From positions 1-8,757 of the forward strand of contig JAFMIS010000091.1 in assembly GCA_017853915.1 (NCBI GenBank): a DNA stretch of 8,757 nucleotides, read 5' to 3'. This DNA comes from a bacterium. Lineage in GTDB: Bacteria > Bdellovibrionota_C > UBA2361 > OMII01. Position 1 is the stretch's first letter; every line of letters starts with the position of its first letter. The notes beneath the pieces are model-generated. The model did not search any database. It saw only the letters and a program-made list of their open reading frames with translations, and was not told where the DNA came from. Shown here piece by piece: positions 1 through 6,395 of the stretch. The translations under genes were made by a program, and so were the position numbers.

Positions 1-834
1 TGCATTCACCGCATCAGAGGTATAACCACCAGTTGGCCCAAGAAACTTAGCCGGGATAATCGTAACATTCCAATTGATACCAGCGATACCAGCGCCATTT
101 CCACCTCGAGCTCCAATAGTGCCCGACACATGCGTGCCGTGAGCATCGCCATCCAAAGCATCAAATACTGAGTTGTCCTTGTTGTAGAAATCCCAGCCAT
201 GGATATCGTCAATAAACCCATTCCCATCGTTGTCGATTCCATCCACAGGATCGAATGGGTTGGTCCAGACGTTTCCAGCTAAATCAGGATGAGAGAATTG
301 AACTCCCTCATCTATCACCCCGACGTATACGCTCGATGAACCGGTATATCCGAGGGACCACGCCTCTTCAGCGTCGGAACCGTAGCTGTTTGCTGTCCCA
401 GATGGTCCGCACACAGGAGCGTCATTCCCGTAGGTGCCCCAAAGACTTCCACCGGTATAGTAGCTGTCATTCGAGGTCGCGGAGTGCTTCACGACATAGT
501 TTGGCTCTGCATACACAACGGCCGGATGGCGCTTCAGCGCCGCGATCGCCAGGTCGACCGGTAGAGTCACTTTGACATGGTCCGTACCCTGTCGGCCGTT
601 ACGAAAGTCACGAAGACTCCCTAGTCGCTTGAGAACTCGCGCGCCCACGCTTAACAAGGCATCGTCACGCTCCTCCGGTTCCGCATCCTCTCGGTATCCG
701 ATCAAGATTTCGCCCGCTGCAACAGCCCGTTTCTGCTGAGCCTGCGCCATCGGGGATATCAGAACAGCGCAGAAAATAAAAACATGTGCTAATGCCAGTA
801 GTTTTGAACGAGGGCTAGGACAGTATCGGATCAT
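1..834 (-). CDS. Secreted subtilisin-like serine protease (peptidase S8), N-terminal part; gene runs off the left edge
   Basis: The first 278 codons of a minus-strand gene are open to the window edge. Residues 1-32 form a signal peptide (basic start, hydrophobic LLALAHVFIFCAVLI, likely cut after AQA). Residues about 41-116 look like an I9-type propeptide, which acts as intramolecular chaperone and inhibitor, ending in the typical VVYAEPNYVVK. The catalytic domain then starts: VGVIDEGV carries the nucleophile-orienting Asp (D175), followed by SHPDL, and DAHGTHVSGT carries the catalytic His (H232). Between them DNDGNGFIDD (201-210) resembles a calcium-binding loop, common in this S8 subgroup. 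The catalytic Ser and C-terminus lie outside the window, so any sorting or autotransporter domain cannot be seen. The ATG at 834 follows AAGAGG (839-844) at 4 bases. Family call is firm; the substrate is unknown, but secretion suggests extracellular protein degradation or processing. Confidence 0.93.
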   Translation of the reverse strand, partial: MIRYCPSPRSKLLALAHVFIFCAVLISPMAQAQQKRAVAAGEILIGYREDAEPEERDDALLSVGARVLKRLGSLRDFRNGRQGTDHVKVTLPVDLAIAALKRHPAVVYAEPNYVVKHSATSNDSYYTGGSLWGTYGNDAPVCGPSGTANSYGSDAEEAWSLGYTGSSSVYVGVIDEGVQFSHPDLAGNVWTNPFDPVDGIDNDGNGFIDDIHGWDFYNKDNSVFDALDGDAHGTHVSGTIGARGGNGAGIAGINWNVTIIPAKFLGPTGGYTSDAVNA

Positions 835-886
835 AATTCCTCTTAGGCAGGCAACATGGGCAACAGCACCCTTTGGGTTCCTACCT

Positions 887-902
887 TGCAAGTGTAGGGC
901 CA
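887..902 (-). promoter_or_regulatory. Candidate sigma-54 (-24/-12) promoter for the S8 protease
   Basis: On the minus strand the sequence TGGCCCTACACTTGCA matches the RpoN pattern TGGCAC-N5-TTGCA. It has the invariant GG and GC and the exact spacing between them. The expected transcription start is near 876, giving a leader of roughly 40 bases that holds the AAGAGG ribosome binding site of the protease. The match and its position are seen directly; sigma-54 use is inferred. If real, expression needs an ATP-dependent enhancer-binding activator. Confidence 0.55.
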
Positions 903-939
903 GGGCCACAGTGATTAGTCCTCAGCCTGGGCCATCACG

Positions 940-970
940 AGGTCGTGTAAAAGAAGCTACTTAACGACCT
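940..970. promoter_or_regulatory. Inverted repeat, possible enhancer (activator) site upstream of the sigma-54 promoter
   Basis: Perfect 7-bp arms AGGTCGT (940-946) and ACGACCT (964-970) flank a 17-base spacer. With a one-base bulge the pairing extends inward by TAA/TTA. The centre lies about 80 bp upstream of the start predicted from the sigma-54 match, a usual place for an enhancer-binding protein. It could equally be an RNA hairpin if transcription begins further upstream. No T-tract follows on either strand, so it is not an obvious terminator. Confidence 0.35.
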
Positions 971-1085
971 GTCTAGAGGATTCCTTTTCGGATTTTTACT
1001 CAGGAACCAGACTTAAATCTATGCATAGCAGACCAGTTACGTTCCCATCCCCGCCTCTGCAGAACCTGTAGGGGATCCCCCTTTC

Positions 1086-1138
1086 TCCCCCTCCTGTACC
1101 GTGGCTACTCTTCCCCCTCCTGTACCGTGGCTACTCTT
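1086..1138. repeat. 26-bp tandem duplication (two exact copies)
   Basis: The unit, containing CTCCTGTACCGTGGCTACTC, occurs at 1086-1111 and again at 1112-1137 without a change; the identity runs one base further into 1138. The period of 26 is not a multiple of three. The second copy contains the GTG at 1127, the most upstream possible start in the frame of the following gene. The exact identity suggests a recent duplication. Confidence 0.9.
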
Positions 1139-1210
1139 TCGGCATCACGATTTAACTTTAGTCACCCAAGCAAACAACAAAAAATCGTCTCAAACGATTA
1201 TAGAGGCAAC

Positions 1211-2185
1211 ATGGCTCGAAGAATGAAATACCATCCCCACGGCAGCGTCCTATTCGCCTCGTTCAGCATTGAAGAGGGCTTGGTGTTACTAAGCAACCCC
1301 TTGTGCGAATCAATAATTAAGAGTTGCCTTGCTCGAGCTCAAACACTTCATCCTGTGAAAATCTGCCATTTAATTGTCGAGGCAAATCATGTCCATATTA
1401 TCCTGGTGGTTCAAAACCCCGATGACGTGCCCGACTTTATAAGGTGTTTTAAGACGGAGTCCGCTCACATGATCAATCGACTTCTGGGCAGAAGAAAAAG
1501 AACGCTCTGGTGCGAGGGATACGATAGTCCCATCGTTCTTACTCCTGTCCGCGCATTAGTTGCAATCGCATATTTATACTCAAACCCCGCAAAGGATAAC
1601 CTCGAGACCTCAATCGACCGGTATCCCGGATTTTCATCCTGGAAAATGTTTCGAAACGGCGAGCATTTGAAGAGATGGAAGTGGCTCCACAGGAATCAGT
1701 TTTCGGCCCTATCTCGTGACAGCAACAACCTTGAGGGATATACGCGGGTTGCACAAAGAATATTGGCCGAGGCATCAGACACACAGGTTTTTTGCCTTGA
1801 GCCTAACGCATGGCTGGAGGCATTCGGATTTAATTCGCAAGACGAGCAGACACAAATTAACGAGCAGCTGCTCCGCCGAATAAGACTCCTCGAAAATAGA
1901 GCGACAAAAAAACGAGAACGAGACAAAAAGAATGTGCTCGGTCGAAACCGGCTCGCAAGGCAGGTGTTCGATACAACGTATCGCTCAGCGAGGAACGGCC
2001 GACGAATGTGGTGCCTCTCCGAAAAGCGCCATGTAAGAACTCGCTTCATACAATTTTTTAAGAGACTAATGAAAGAGGCCCGCATAGTCAGGCAGAGATG
2101 GCTCCTGGGTGATGTTACTGTTGCCTATCCGCCTGGGCTACATCCGCCATCCATGCCCAAGCTCGCGAACGTAGTTGGTCTCTAG
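1211..2185 (+). CDS. Y1/IS200-family (REP-associated-type) HUH transposase-like protein with long C-terminal extension
   Basis: 324 residues from the ATG at 1211. The first ~145 residues form a Y1 transposase domain. MARRMKYHPHG opens it; NHVHIIL at about 59-65 gives the metal-binding His-x-His pair (H60, H62); FKTESAHMIN and LWCEGYDSP follow; and IAYLYSNPAKDN (about 119-130) carries the candidate nucleophilic tyrosines Y121/Y123. Such enzymes nick single-stranded DNA through a 5'-phosphotyrosine. RAYT proteins are usually 150-220 residues; this one has about 170 more, rich in Arg/Lys, with RIRLLENRATKKRERDKK and NGRRMWCLSEKRHVR, probably nucleic-acid binding. The frame is open upstream to a GTG at 1127, but ATG 1211 has GAGG (1203-1206) and opens directly into the domain. 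No terminal inverted repeats or target duplications are visible, so it may be a domesticated single gene rather than a complete element. Family confident, mobility uncertain. Confidence 0.85.
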   Translation: MARRMKYHPHGSVLFASFSIEEGLVLLSNPLCESIIKSCLARAQTLHPVKICHLIVEANHVHIILVVQNPDDVPDFIRCFKTESAHMINRLLGRRKRTLWCEGYDSPIVLTPVRALVAIAYLYSNPAKDNLETSIDRYPGFSSWKMFRNGEHLKRWKWLHRNQFSALSRDSNNLEGYTRVAQRILAEASDTQVFCLEPNAWLEAFGFNSQDEQTQINEQLLRRIRLLENRATKKRERDKKNVLGRNRLARQVFDTTYRSARNGRRMWCLSEKRHVRTRFIQFFKRLMKEARIVRQRWLLGDVTVAYPPGLHPPSMPKLANVVGL

Positions 2186-2353
2186 AAATCGATCACACCT
2201 CGGTGCGTTCTCCGATTCGCAGCGCACACGTGTATGCTAATCACCGCCTTTCCCTCGTTCCGATTGCTTTCGCTGCAAGCACTAGCTGGTTTAGCTGTTC
2301 CATTCGCTGTTTGGATAGTTCATCCCTGCGTTCCTGCCCCTCTGCCCCTCTAG

Positions 2354-2369
2354 CCCCGCTACCGCGGGG
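2354..2369. other. GC-rich hairpin spanning the stop codon of the nucleotidyltransferase gene
   Basis: CCCCGC (2354-2359), loop TACC, GCGGGG (2364-2369). The minus-strand TAG stop (2359-2361) lies at the arm/loop boundary. No T-run follows on either strand, so a classical Rho-independent terminator is not supported. The hairpin lies at the meeting point of two convergent genes, where it could slow polymerase or protect the 3' end. In the rest of the 2186-2358 gap I see only a weak GTGCG/CGCAC stem (2203-2207, 2223-2227) and a short C-rich direct repeat near 2335-2350. Confidence 0.45.
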
Positions 2370-3312
2370 AGGGAGTAGCCGATCGAACGATGCCTGAGAC
2401 GCACCCATCAGCAGATGAGTCCCGAAGAACCACCGAATGATCCACGCAAGCACCTGGAACGACTGAGGCGCCGCGCTCTAGATACACGAAGGGTCCCAGC
2501 GTGCAGTTGTCGCCGATGGATACATCCGCCTCGATCAGTAGCGGGGCTACAAGGCGGGTAGATGAGGGAATGCGCACCGACTCATGCACCCGCACACCAG
2601 GGACTAAATATCTCTCAGTTAAAGCCAAGAGATCGGTCGCATCCGTCAGATCCTCTCGAAATGGGACCCGACACCCCACTACTTCCTGCCCCTTCGATAT
2701 CATGCTCCTGAAAACACCCGGTAGCTCGTACTCTCCTCGCGGAGACACAGGGAGTCCCGCCAGCTCACCAAAGATCTGCTCTGAGAAAACATACAACGGC
2801 AGTCCTGTGACATTTGAGATCCTTTCATCCTCTCGAGGTTTCTCGATCACATCGAGCACCCTATCTCCATTCATCCGCACTACTGATCGAGATGACAACG
2901 AAACATCGCCCCCCACCTCCATCACACCCAGTGCCGCAGCAGCGCCGGTGAACTCATACAGCTCCTGGATCTGAAGCAAACTAGTCACTGGAATCAGACT
3001 GTCGCACGCGCATACCAGGAAGGACGACGTTACGTGACTAGCGCATACCTTGAGCGCGTCGCCACTACCCCTAGCTTCCGTTTGAGTAACCACCCGAACC
3101 GCGGGGTCAGTGCTCACATACGCACGAAGCTCGTGATCCAAGGGTGCCGCGACTATTATAAAGCGCGCTATGCCCGCCGCCCGTAGCCTCTCAAGGACAC
3201 GCCCAATCATGGGCACTCCCGCTATAGGAACCATCGCCTTAGAGCGTGTGGCTGTTATCTCCCTCAACCGAGAACCTCGCCCAGCAGCCAGTATAATCGC
3301 TGTTGAGATCAT
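2359..3312 (-). CDS. Sugar-1-phosphate nucleotidylyltransferase (RmlA/GlmU-type) with left-handed beta-helix tail
   Basis: 317 residues. Reaction of the family: NTP + sugar-1-phosphate to NDP-sugar + pyrophosphate, in the cytoplasm. IILAAGRGSR (6-15) followed nine residues later by K25 is the nucleotide-binding signature GxGxR-x9-K. QTEARGSGDAL (77-87), the metal-ligand region CDSLI (D104), EKP (157-159) and GEYELPG (193-199) complete the transferase domain. From about residue 238 hexapeptide-like repeats (SIGDNCTLGPFVYLERGA) predict a short beta-helix that in this family mediates oligomerisation or acetyl transfer. The gene starts 19 bases after the kinase stop, with only a weak GGTGG before the ATG, so it is probably translated in the same message. 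Next to a galacturonokinase-like enzyme the natural guess is UTP:uronate-1-phosphate uridylyltransferase, but base and sugar specificity cannot be read from the sequence. It differs in build from the plant UDP-sugar pyrophosphorylase that does this job in plants. Confidence 0.88.
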   Translation of the reverse strand: MISTAIILAAGRGSRLREITATRSKAMVPIAGVPMIGRVLERLRAAGIARFIIVAAPLDHELRAYVSTDPAVRVVTQTEARGSGDALKVCASHVTSSFLVCACDSLIPVTSLLQIQELYEFTGAAAALGVMEVGGDVSLSSRSVVRMNGDRVLDVIEKPREDERISNVTGLPLYVFSEQIFGELAGLPVSPRGEYELPGVFRSMISKGQEVVGCRVPFREDLTDATDLLALTERYLVPGVRVHESVRIPSSTRLVAPLLIEADVSIGDNCTLGPFVYLERGASVVPGACVDHSVVLRDSSADGCVSGIVRSATPSPR

Positions 3313-3331
3313 ACAACCACCATTTTTGTTC

Positions 3332-4573
3332 TCACGCTTCTACCTTCACGGATACCGAATCGCTCGACTGACAGAAGTGGATTGAATACGAGTCTTGGAG
3401 CTCTGGATGCTTATCAACGTAGGCCCTGTGCAACGCCTCGGCAATCTCGTCTCGCTTTCTCGGATCGATTAAAGCAAAACAACACCCCTGAAACCCTCCT
3501 CCACAAAACCTGCTGCCATATACCCCCGAAAGACTCGCCAGAATATCATATAATGAAATCAACGCGGGGCTACCACTCTCAAAATTGATGATGGAACTCT
3601 TCCCCGACTGAGTGATGAGAGCTCCAAACCCCGCTATATCTCCCGACGCCCACAACTCAACTCCTTGCCGTACACGCGCGGCTTCAGTAAAGAAATGACG
3701 CGCGCGCTTCCCCAAAACCTCGGGCAGCTTTTTTTCGTAATCGGAAAAAACTTTCGGATCGATCTCGCCTAACAAGGGCTTCTCCGAGATCGGAAGCCCC
3801 GCGGCAGCAAGCAACGCGCGAGCGGCCTCATGACACTCCGCCACGCGCTGATTGAACGGAGTCCCCGTGAGCTGCCGCGTTAGCCCCGAGTACACCACGA
3901 GAATTTCCCACGGCTCCACTGCGCGCTCCTGCGCCACATTCGAAATCTCATGCGACGCGCAATTGATACAGGTTAACTCATTTTTGCGCCCCGAAAGTAT
4001 GACCGACTGATCCATAATTCCGTTGTGCAAGCCGAGATATCCATTCTCGGTGGCCCGCACTAAAAGAATCGTCTCAAGTCGGGAAAGCGAAAGATTATTC
4101 ACCTGCTCTAATGCTTTCAGATACGCAATCGTCACTGCCGCTGAGGAGCTCAATCCACCCACCGGCATTTCACCACATACAACTGCATTAAACCCGCGAG
4201 ACACGAAGGCCTCCGCTCGCCGCAGAGCGTGGATTGCGCCACGCGCATAATTCCCCCAATCCCCTGTGGTCTTGTCCGGGATATTCTCAAACTCAACCCG
4301 ACACGACTGCCCAAATATTTCACTAAAAATAGTTACCTCGGCGCGGTCGTGCGCTTGCCCAACCAACCACACTGAGCGATCTATAGTGAGGCCCGTCACT
4401 GTACCGGCCTGATGATCACTATGCGCCCCGAGAGGACACACCCGCAGCGGCACCTGCACCACTAACCACTGCCTGCGCTCATCATACTCAAAAACACTTT
4501 TGTATCGGCGTTTCAAACGCTCAATAACCATTCCCGACGACTCAGCCACTTGAATCGGAACCGTCATACACAC
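3332..4573 (-). CDS. GHMP kinase of the galacturonokinase type (sugar-acid 1-kinase)
   Basis: 413 residues from a GTG at 4573; an in-frame ATG at 4567 (residue 3) is the alternative and neither has a strong ribosome binding site. Expected reaction: ATP + uronate (D-galacturonate) to uronate-1-phosphate. The three GHMP motifs are present: PLGAHSDHQ (47-55), PVGGLSSSAA (137-146, phosphate loop) and GGGFQGCC (358-365). NGIMDQS (184-190) carries the catalytic base D188. Typical galactokinases read GEHTDY in motif 1, where Glu contacts the sugar C6 hydroxyl; here Ala replaces it (GAHSDH), as in plant galacturonokinase (Arabidopsis GALAK), which from memory also shares CPLGAH-DHQ-GTV, NYARGA, ENGYLGL-NGI-DQS, SGL, WASG and GVYG-RF. 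This resemblance over the whole length is the basis of the call. The gene sits 31 bases after a hexuronate-type transporter gene and 19 before a nucleotidyltransferase gene. Kinase fold is near certain; the substrate is inference. Confidence 0.88.
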   Translation of the reverse strand: MCMTVPIQVAESSGMVIERLKRRYKSVFEYDERRQWLVVQVPLRVCPLGAHSDHQAGTVTGLTIDRSVWLVGQAHDRAEVTIFSEIFGQSCRVEFENIPDKTTGDWGNYARGAIHALRRAEAFVSRGFNAVVCGEMPVGGLSSSAAVTIAYLKALEQVNNLSLSRLETILLVRATENGYLGLHNGIMDQSVILSGRKNELTCINCASHEISNVAQERAVEPWEILVVYSGLTRQLTGTPFNQRVAECHEAARALLAAAGLPISEKPLLGEIDPKVFSDYEKKLPEVLGKRARHFFTEAARVRQGVELWASGDIAGFGALITQSGKSSIINFESGSPALISLYDILASLSGVYGSRFCGGGFQGCCFALIDPRKRDEIAEALHRAYVDKHPELQDSYSIHFCQSSDSVSVKVEA

Positions 4574-4604
4574 AACTCAGCGCTACAATCTATTCCCAAC
4601 CATG

Positions 4605-5921
4605 CTACCTCGTGGGCGCTTCCTCGCTCACAAGAGCACGAAACAAAAACCAGGCAATCAGATATGCTGACGCACATACACAAAAAAGAGTCGTATACGA
4701 CGCGGTATACTCAAGCACCCAACCCGCGCCGGTCGCTATCATCATCCCACCAACGGCTCCCAGCATACCCCCAAAACCTACAACCGAAGCAACAGCCTCT
4801 TTTGGAAACACATCCGAAACGGTCGCGAACAGATTCGCTGACCATCCCTGGTGCGCGGCTGTCGCCAGCCCCAAGATTGCCGCCGCATACCAAACATTCG
4901 GCGCATTCGATACCAGGACAACGCTCAGCGCGAGCATCGCGCATACCAACATGACCTGACGGCGAGCCGCCAACACCGTCCACCCACGCGTGCTCAACCG
5001 GGACGAAAACCATCCCCCTCCAACGCTACCAACATCGGCCAAGAGATATATCATGACCAATGGCGCGGCGAGCCCCGCCAACTGAACGTCAAATTTGCTA
5101 CTCAGAAACTTGGGCACCCAATACAGGTAGAACCACCAGATCGGGTCAGTCAAAAACTTGGCCAAGGCGAATCCCCACGTCCTGCGATCCCGCATCACGC
5201 CTAACCATCCTGGCCGTCTGACGCCTGTTTCAAATTGCTCTCCCACCGCTAGTTGTTCATTCGCTGATACTGCCGCGCCATGCTGCGGTGGCACAAGAAG
5301 GTAGAGCGCTGCCGCTACCCACACAAGCCCCACCAATCCAGAGAGAAAAAATGCGGCCTGCCAGCCCCATCCTAGTACAATAGCTGGCACGACGAGCGGA
5401 GTGATGATCGCGCCGACATTTGAACCTGCGTTAAAAACCCCGACAGCAAAAGCTCGCTCCTCCCTTGGAAACCACTCAGAGACTGTTTTGATAGACGCTG
5501 GAAAGTTTCCCGCCTCCGCCAAACCAAGGCCGAAACGCGCAGCCGCGAATTGAAGGACCGAACGTGCGCAACCATGCGCCATAGAAGCGACGCTCCACAT
5601 CACGACAGCCACGGTTAAACCCCAGCGAGACCCTACACGATCGATGATATAGCCAAACCCAACTAAACCGAGGGCATATGCCGCCTGGAAGGAGGTCACT
5701 ATGAAGCCATAATCGCGCTCACTCCACCCCAACTCAACCTGTAATGTAGGAGCCAGAATGCCTAAAAGCTGTCGGTCAATATAATTGATTGTGGTGGCAC
5801 AAAAGAGCAAAGCACATACAACCCATCGATAGGGCACTCGCCATCTCTCTTGTCTACACGCAGCGGGCATACCCGGGCATCGTAGCCGAACTCTCCGGTT
5901 CTGATAACCCCGAGAATACAC
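4605..5921 (-). CDS. MFS transporter, anion:cation symporter family, hexuronate (ExuT)-like
   Basis: About twelve hydrophobic segments in a 421-438 residue inner-membrane protein. Family marks: TINYIDRQLLGILAPTL in helix 1; YIIDRVGSRWG (91-101) as the loop 2-3 motif; GLAEAGNFPASIK (134-146), EWFPREERA (149-157) and FNAGSNVGA (163-171), which match ExuT/GarP/GudP-type sugar-acid:proton symporters; and SDVFPKEAVASVVG in the second half. The probable substrate is therefore an organic anion such as galacturonate or glucuronate. The start is unclear: GTG at 5921 has GGAGG only one base away, whereas ATG at 5870 leaves a short basic leader before helix 1 and looks more typical but lacks a good Shine-Dalgarno. 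It follows the HPF-like gene by 18 bases and precedes the kinase gene by 31, so it is likely co-transcribed. Family confident, exact ligand not. Confidence 0.9.
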   Translation of the reverse strand: MYSRGYQNRRVRLRCPGMPAACRQERWRVPYRWVVCALLFCATTINYIDRQLLGILAPTLQVELGWSERDYGFIVTSFQAAYALGLVGFGYIIDRVGSRWGLTVAVVMWSVASMAHGCARSVLQFAAARFGLGLAEAGNFPASIKTVSEWFPREERAFAVGVFNAGSNVGAIITPLVVPAIVLGWGWQAAFFLSGLVGLVWVAAALYLLVPPQHGAAVSANEQLAVGEQFETGVRRPGWLGVMRDRRTWGFALAKFLTDPIWWFYLYWVPKFLSSKFDVQLAGLAAPLVMIYLLADVGSVGGGWFSSRLSTRGWTVLAARRQVMLVCAMLALSVVLVSNAPNVWYAAAILGLATAAHQGWSANLFATVSDVFPKEAVASVVGFGGMLGAVGGMMIATGAGWVLEYTASYTTLFCVCASAYLIAWFLFRALVSEEAPTR

Positions 5922-5939
5922 GCCTCCGGCGCCAGTTAC

Positions 5940-6344
5940 CTATTCTTCCGCCTGGAGTCCCCTCCGAAGCTCAAATCGCTCCTGCTCGTGTCGCGCCCCT
6001 TTACCTGCCCTCTTCTCGACAAACACATCGAGCTGCTTACGGGCCGCCTCGCACGCGTCGCGCATAGCAACATAGACATCCTCATGAGCATGATTCCGCT
6101 CCGGATCCTGGCTCACGATGATATCCCTACCCGGCACATGCAAGCGCAAAGACACATGGTATATGTTTCCTTGGTGGTGGTGGCGGTGACGCCCCTCAAT
6201 CGTCATCGTGCAACGCATGATTGAGGGATGGAATTGAAAGAGCTTCCCCAGCAGGTGCTCCGCTCGAGCTCGCACCGCATCAGACGCCTCGGCGTTGTGA
6301 AACACAATCGTTGAACGCTCAAAACTCTCTTGGTTCTCATCCAT
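5940..6344 (-). CDS. HPF/RaiA-family ribosome-associated (hibernation/stress) protein
   Basis: 134 residues. The fold of this family (S30AE/sigma-54 modulation) binds the 30S decoding region and blocks translation during starvation or stress. Seen here: a beta strand at residues 12-16, an amphipathic helix ASDAVRARAEHLLGKL, then HRHHHQGNIYHVSLRLHVPGRDIIV (about 52-77), NHAHEDVYVAMRDA and the closing helix CEAARKQLDVFV. The HRHHH-GN-YHV and HAHEDVY blocks are typical of the proteobacterial HPF/RaiA branch. The tail after residue ~110 is short and charged (KGARHEQERFELRRG), so neither the long-HPF dimerisation domain nor a cold-shock domain is fused. It starts 51 bases after the receptor gene without a clear Shine-Dalgarno and ends 18 bases before the transporter gene. 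Why such a gene lies inside a transport/kinase cluster is unexplained. Confidence 0.88.
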   Translation of the reverse strand: MDENQESFERSTIVFHNAEASDAVRARAEHLLGKLFQFHPSIMRCTMTIEGRHRHHHQGNIYHVSLRLHVPGRDIIVSQDPERNHAHEDVYVAMRDACEAARKQLDVFVEKRAGKGARHEQERFELRRGLQAEE

Positions 6345-6350
6345 GTCAGT

Positions 6351-6365
6351 ATATACGTAGTATAT
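6351..6365. promoter_or_regulatory. Palindrome ATATAC-GTA-GTATAT, possible operator/internal promoter before the HPF-like gene
   Basis: Perfect 6-bp arms with a 3-base centre lie seven bases before the HPF-like start codon. On the minus strand the same stretch contains TATACT twice (TATACT and, after ACGTA, TATACT again), a good -10 hexamer, though no matching -35 is seen. It might be a repressor site with an internal promoter for HPF, transporter, kinase and nucleotidyltransferase. The sequence is certain; the role is a guess. Confidence 0.3.
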
Positions 6366-6395
6366 CGCGACTCGTGCCGAGCGACATGAGAACGA

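Larger units (their letters stand above)
835..1210. other. Intergenic region between divergent protease and Y1 transposase genes
   Basis: No protein-coding frame is supported here. The protease-proximal half holds the sigma-54 promoter match, an imperfect GC-rich inverted repeat (GGGCCAGG at 899-906 against CCTGGGCC at 926-933, with a mismatch) and the 940-970 inverted repeat. The other half has two short perfect palindromes, CTATGCATAG (1019-1028) and GGGGATCCCC (1071-1080), a C-rich tract, and the 26-bp tandem duplication. No convincing sigma-70 promoter for the transposase gene was found. Confidence 0.6.

Noticed and set aside
6..242. Minus-strand open frame across the protease region starting with many Met codons
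   Set aside because: It is the wrong frame of the S8 protease; the true frame shows signal peptide, propeptide and Asp/His motifs without interruption to the window edge.
841..940. Possible riboswitch (cobalamin or c-di-GMP type) in the protease leader
   Set aside because: Several short stems can be drawn, but none of the conserved cores of these classes is present, and the sigma-54 match puts most of this stretch upstream of the transcript start.
1071..1080. Palindrome GGGGATCCCC as a transposon end or terminator
   Set aside because: No partner copy flanks the transposase gene and no T-tract follows.
1127..1210. Longer N-terminus for the transposase from the GTG at 1127
   Set aside because: The GTG lies inside the tandem duplication, has no ribosome binding site, and the extra 28 residues precede the normal domain start; ATG 1211 has GAGG at suitable distance.
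2241..2453. Minus-strand 70-residue frame with a charged, coiled-coil-like tail (RRDELSKQRMEQLNQLV)
   Set aside because: More than 90 bases overlap the conserved hexapeptide region of the nucleotidyltransferase in another frame, there is no Shine-Dalgarno, and no family is recognised. A decayed small gene in 2241-2358 cannot be excluded.
4690..4701. Perfect palindrome GTCGTATACGAC
   Set aside because: It lies inside the C-terminal coding part of the MFS gene, with no gene start nearby; a single 12-bp palindrome is compatible with chance.
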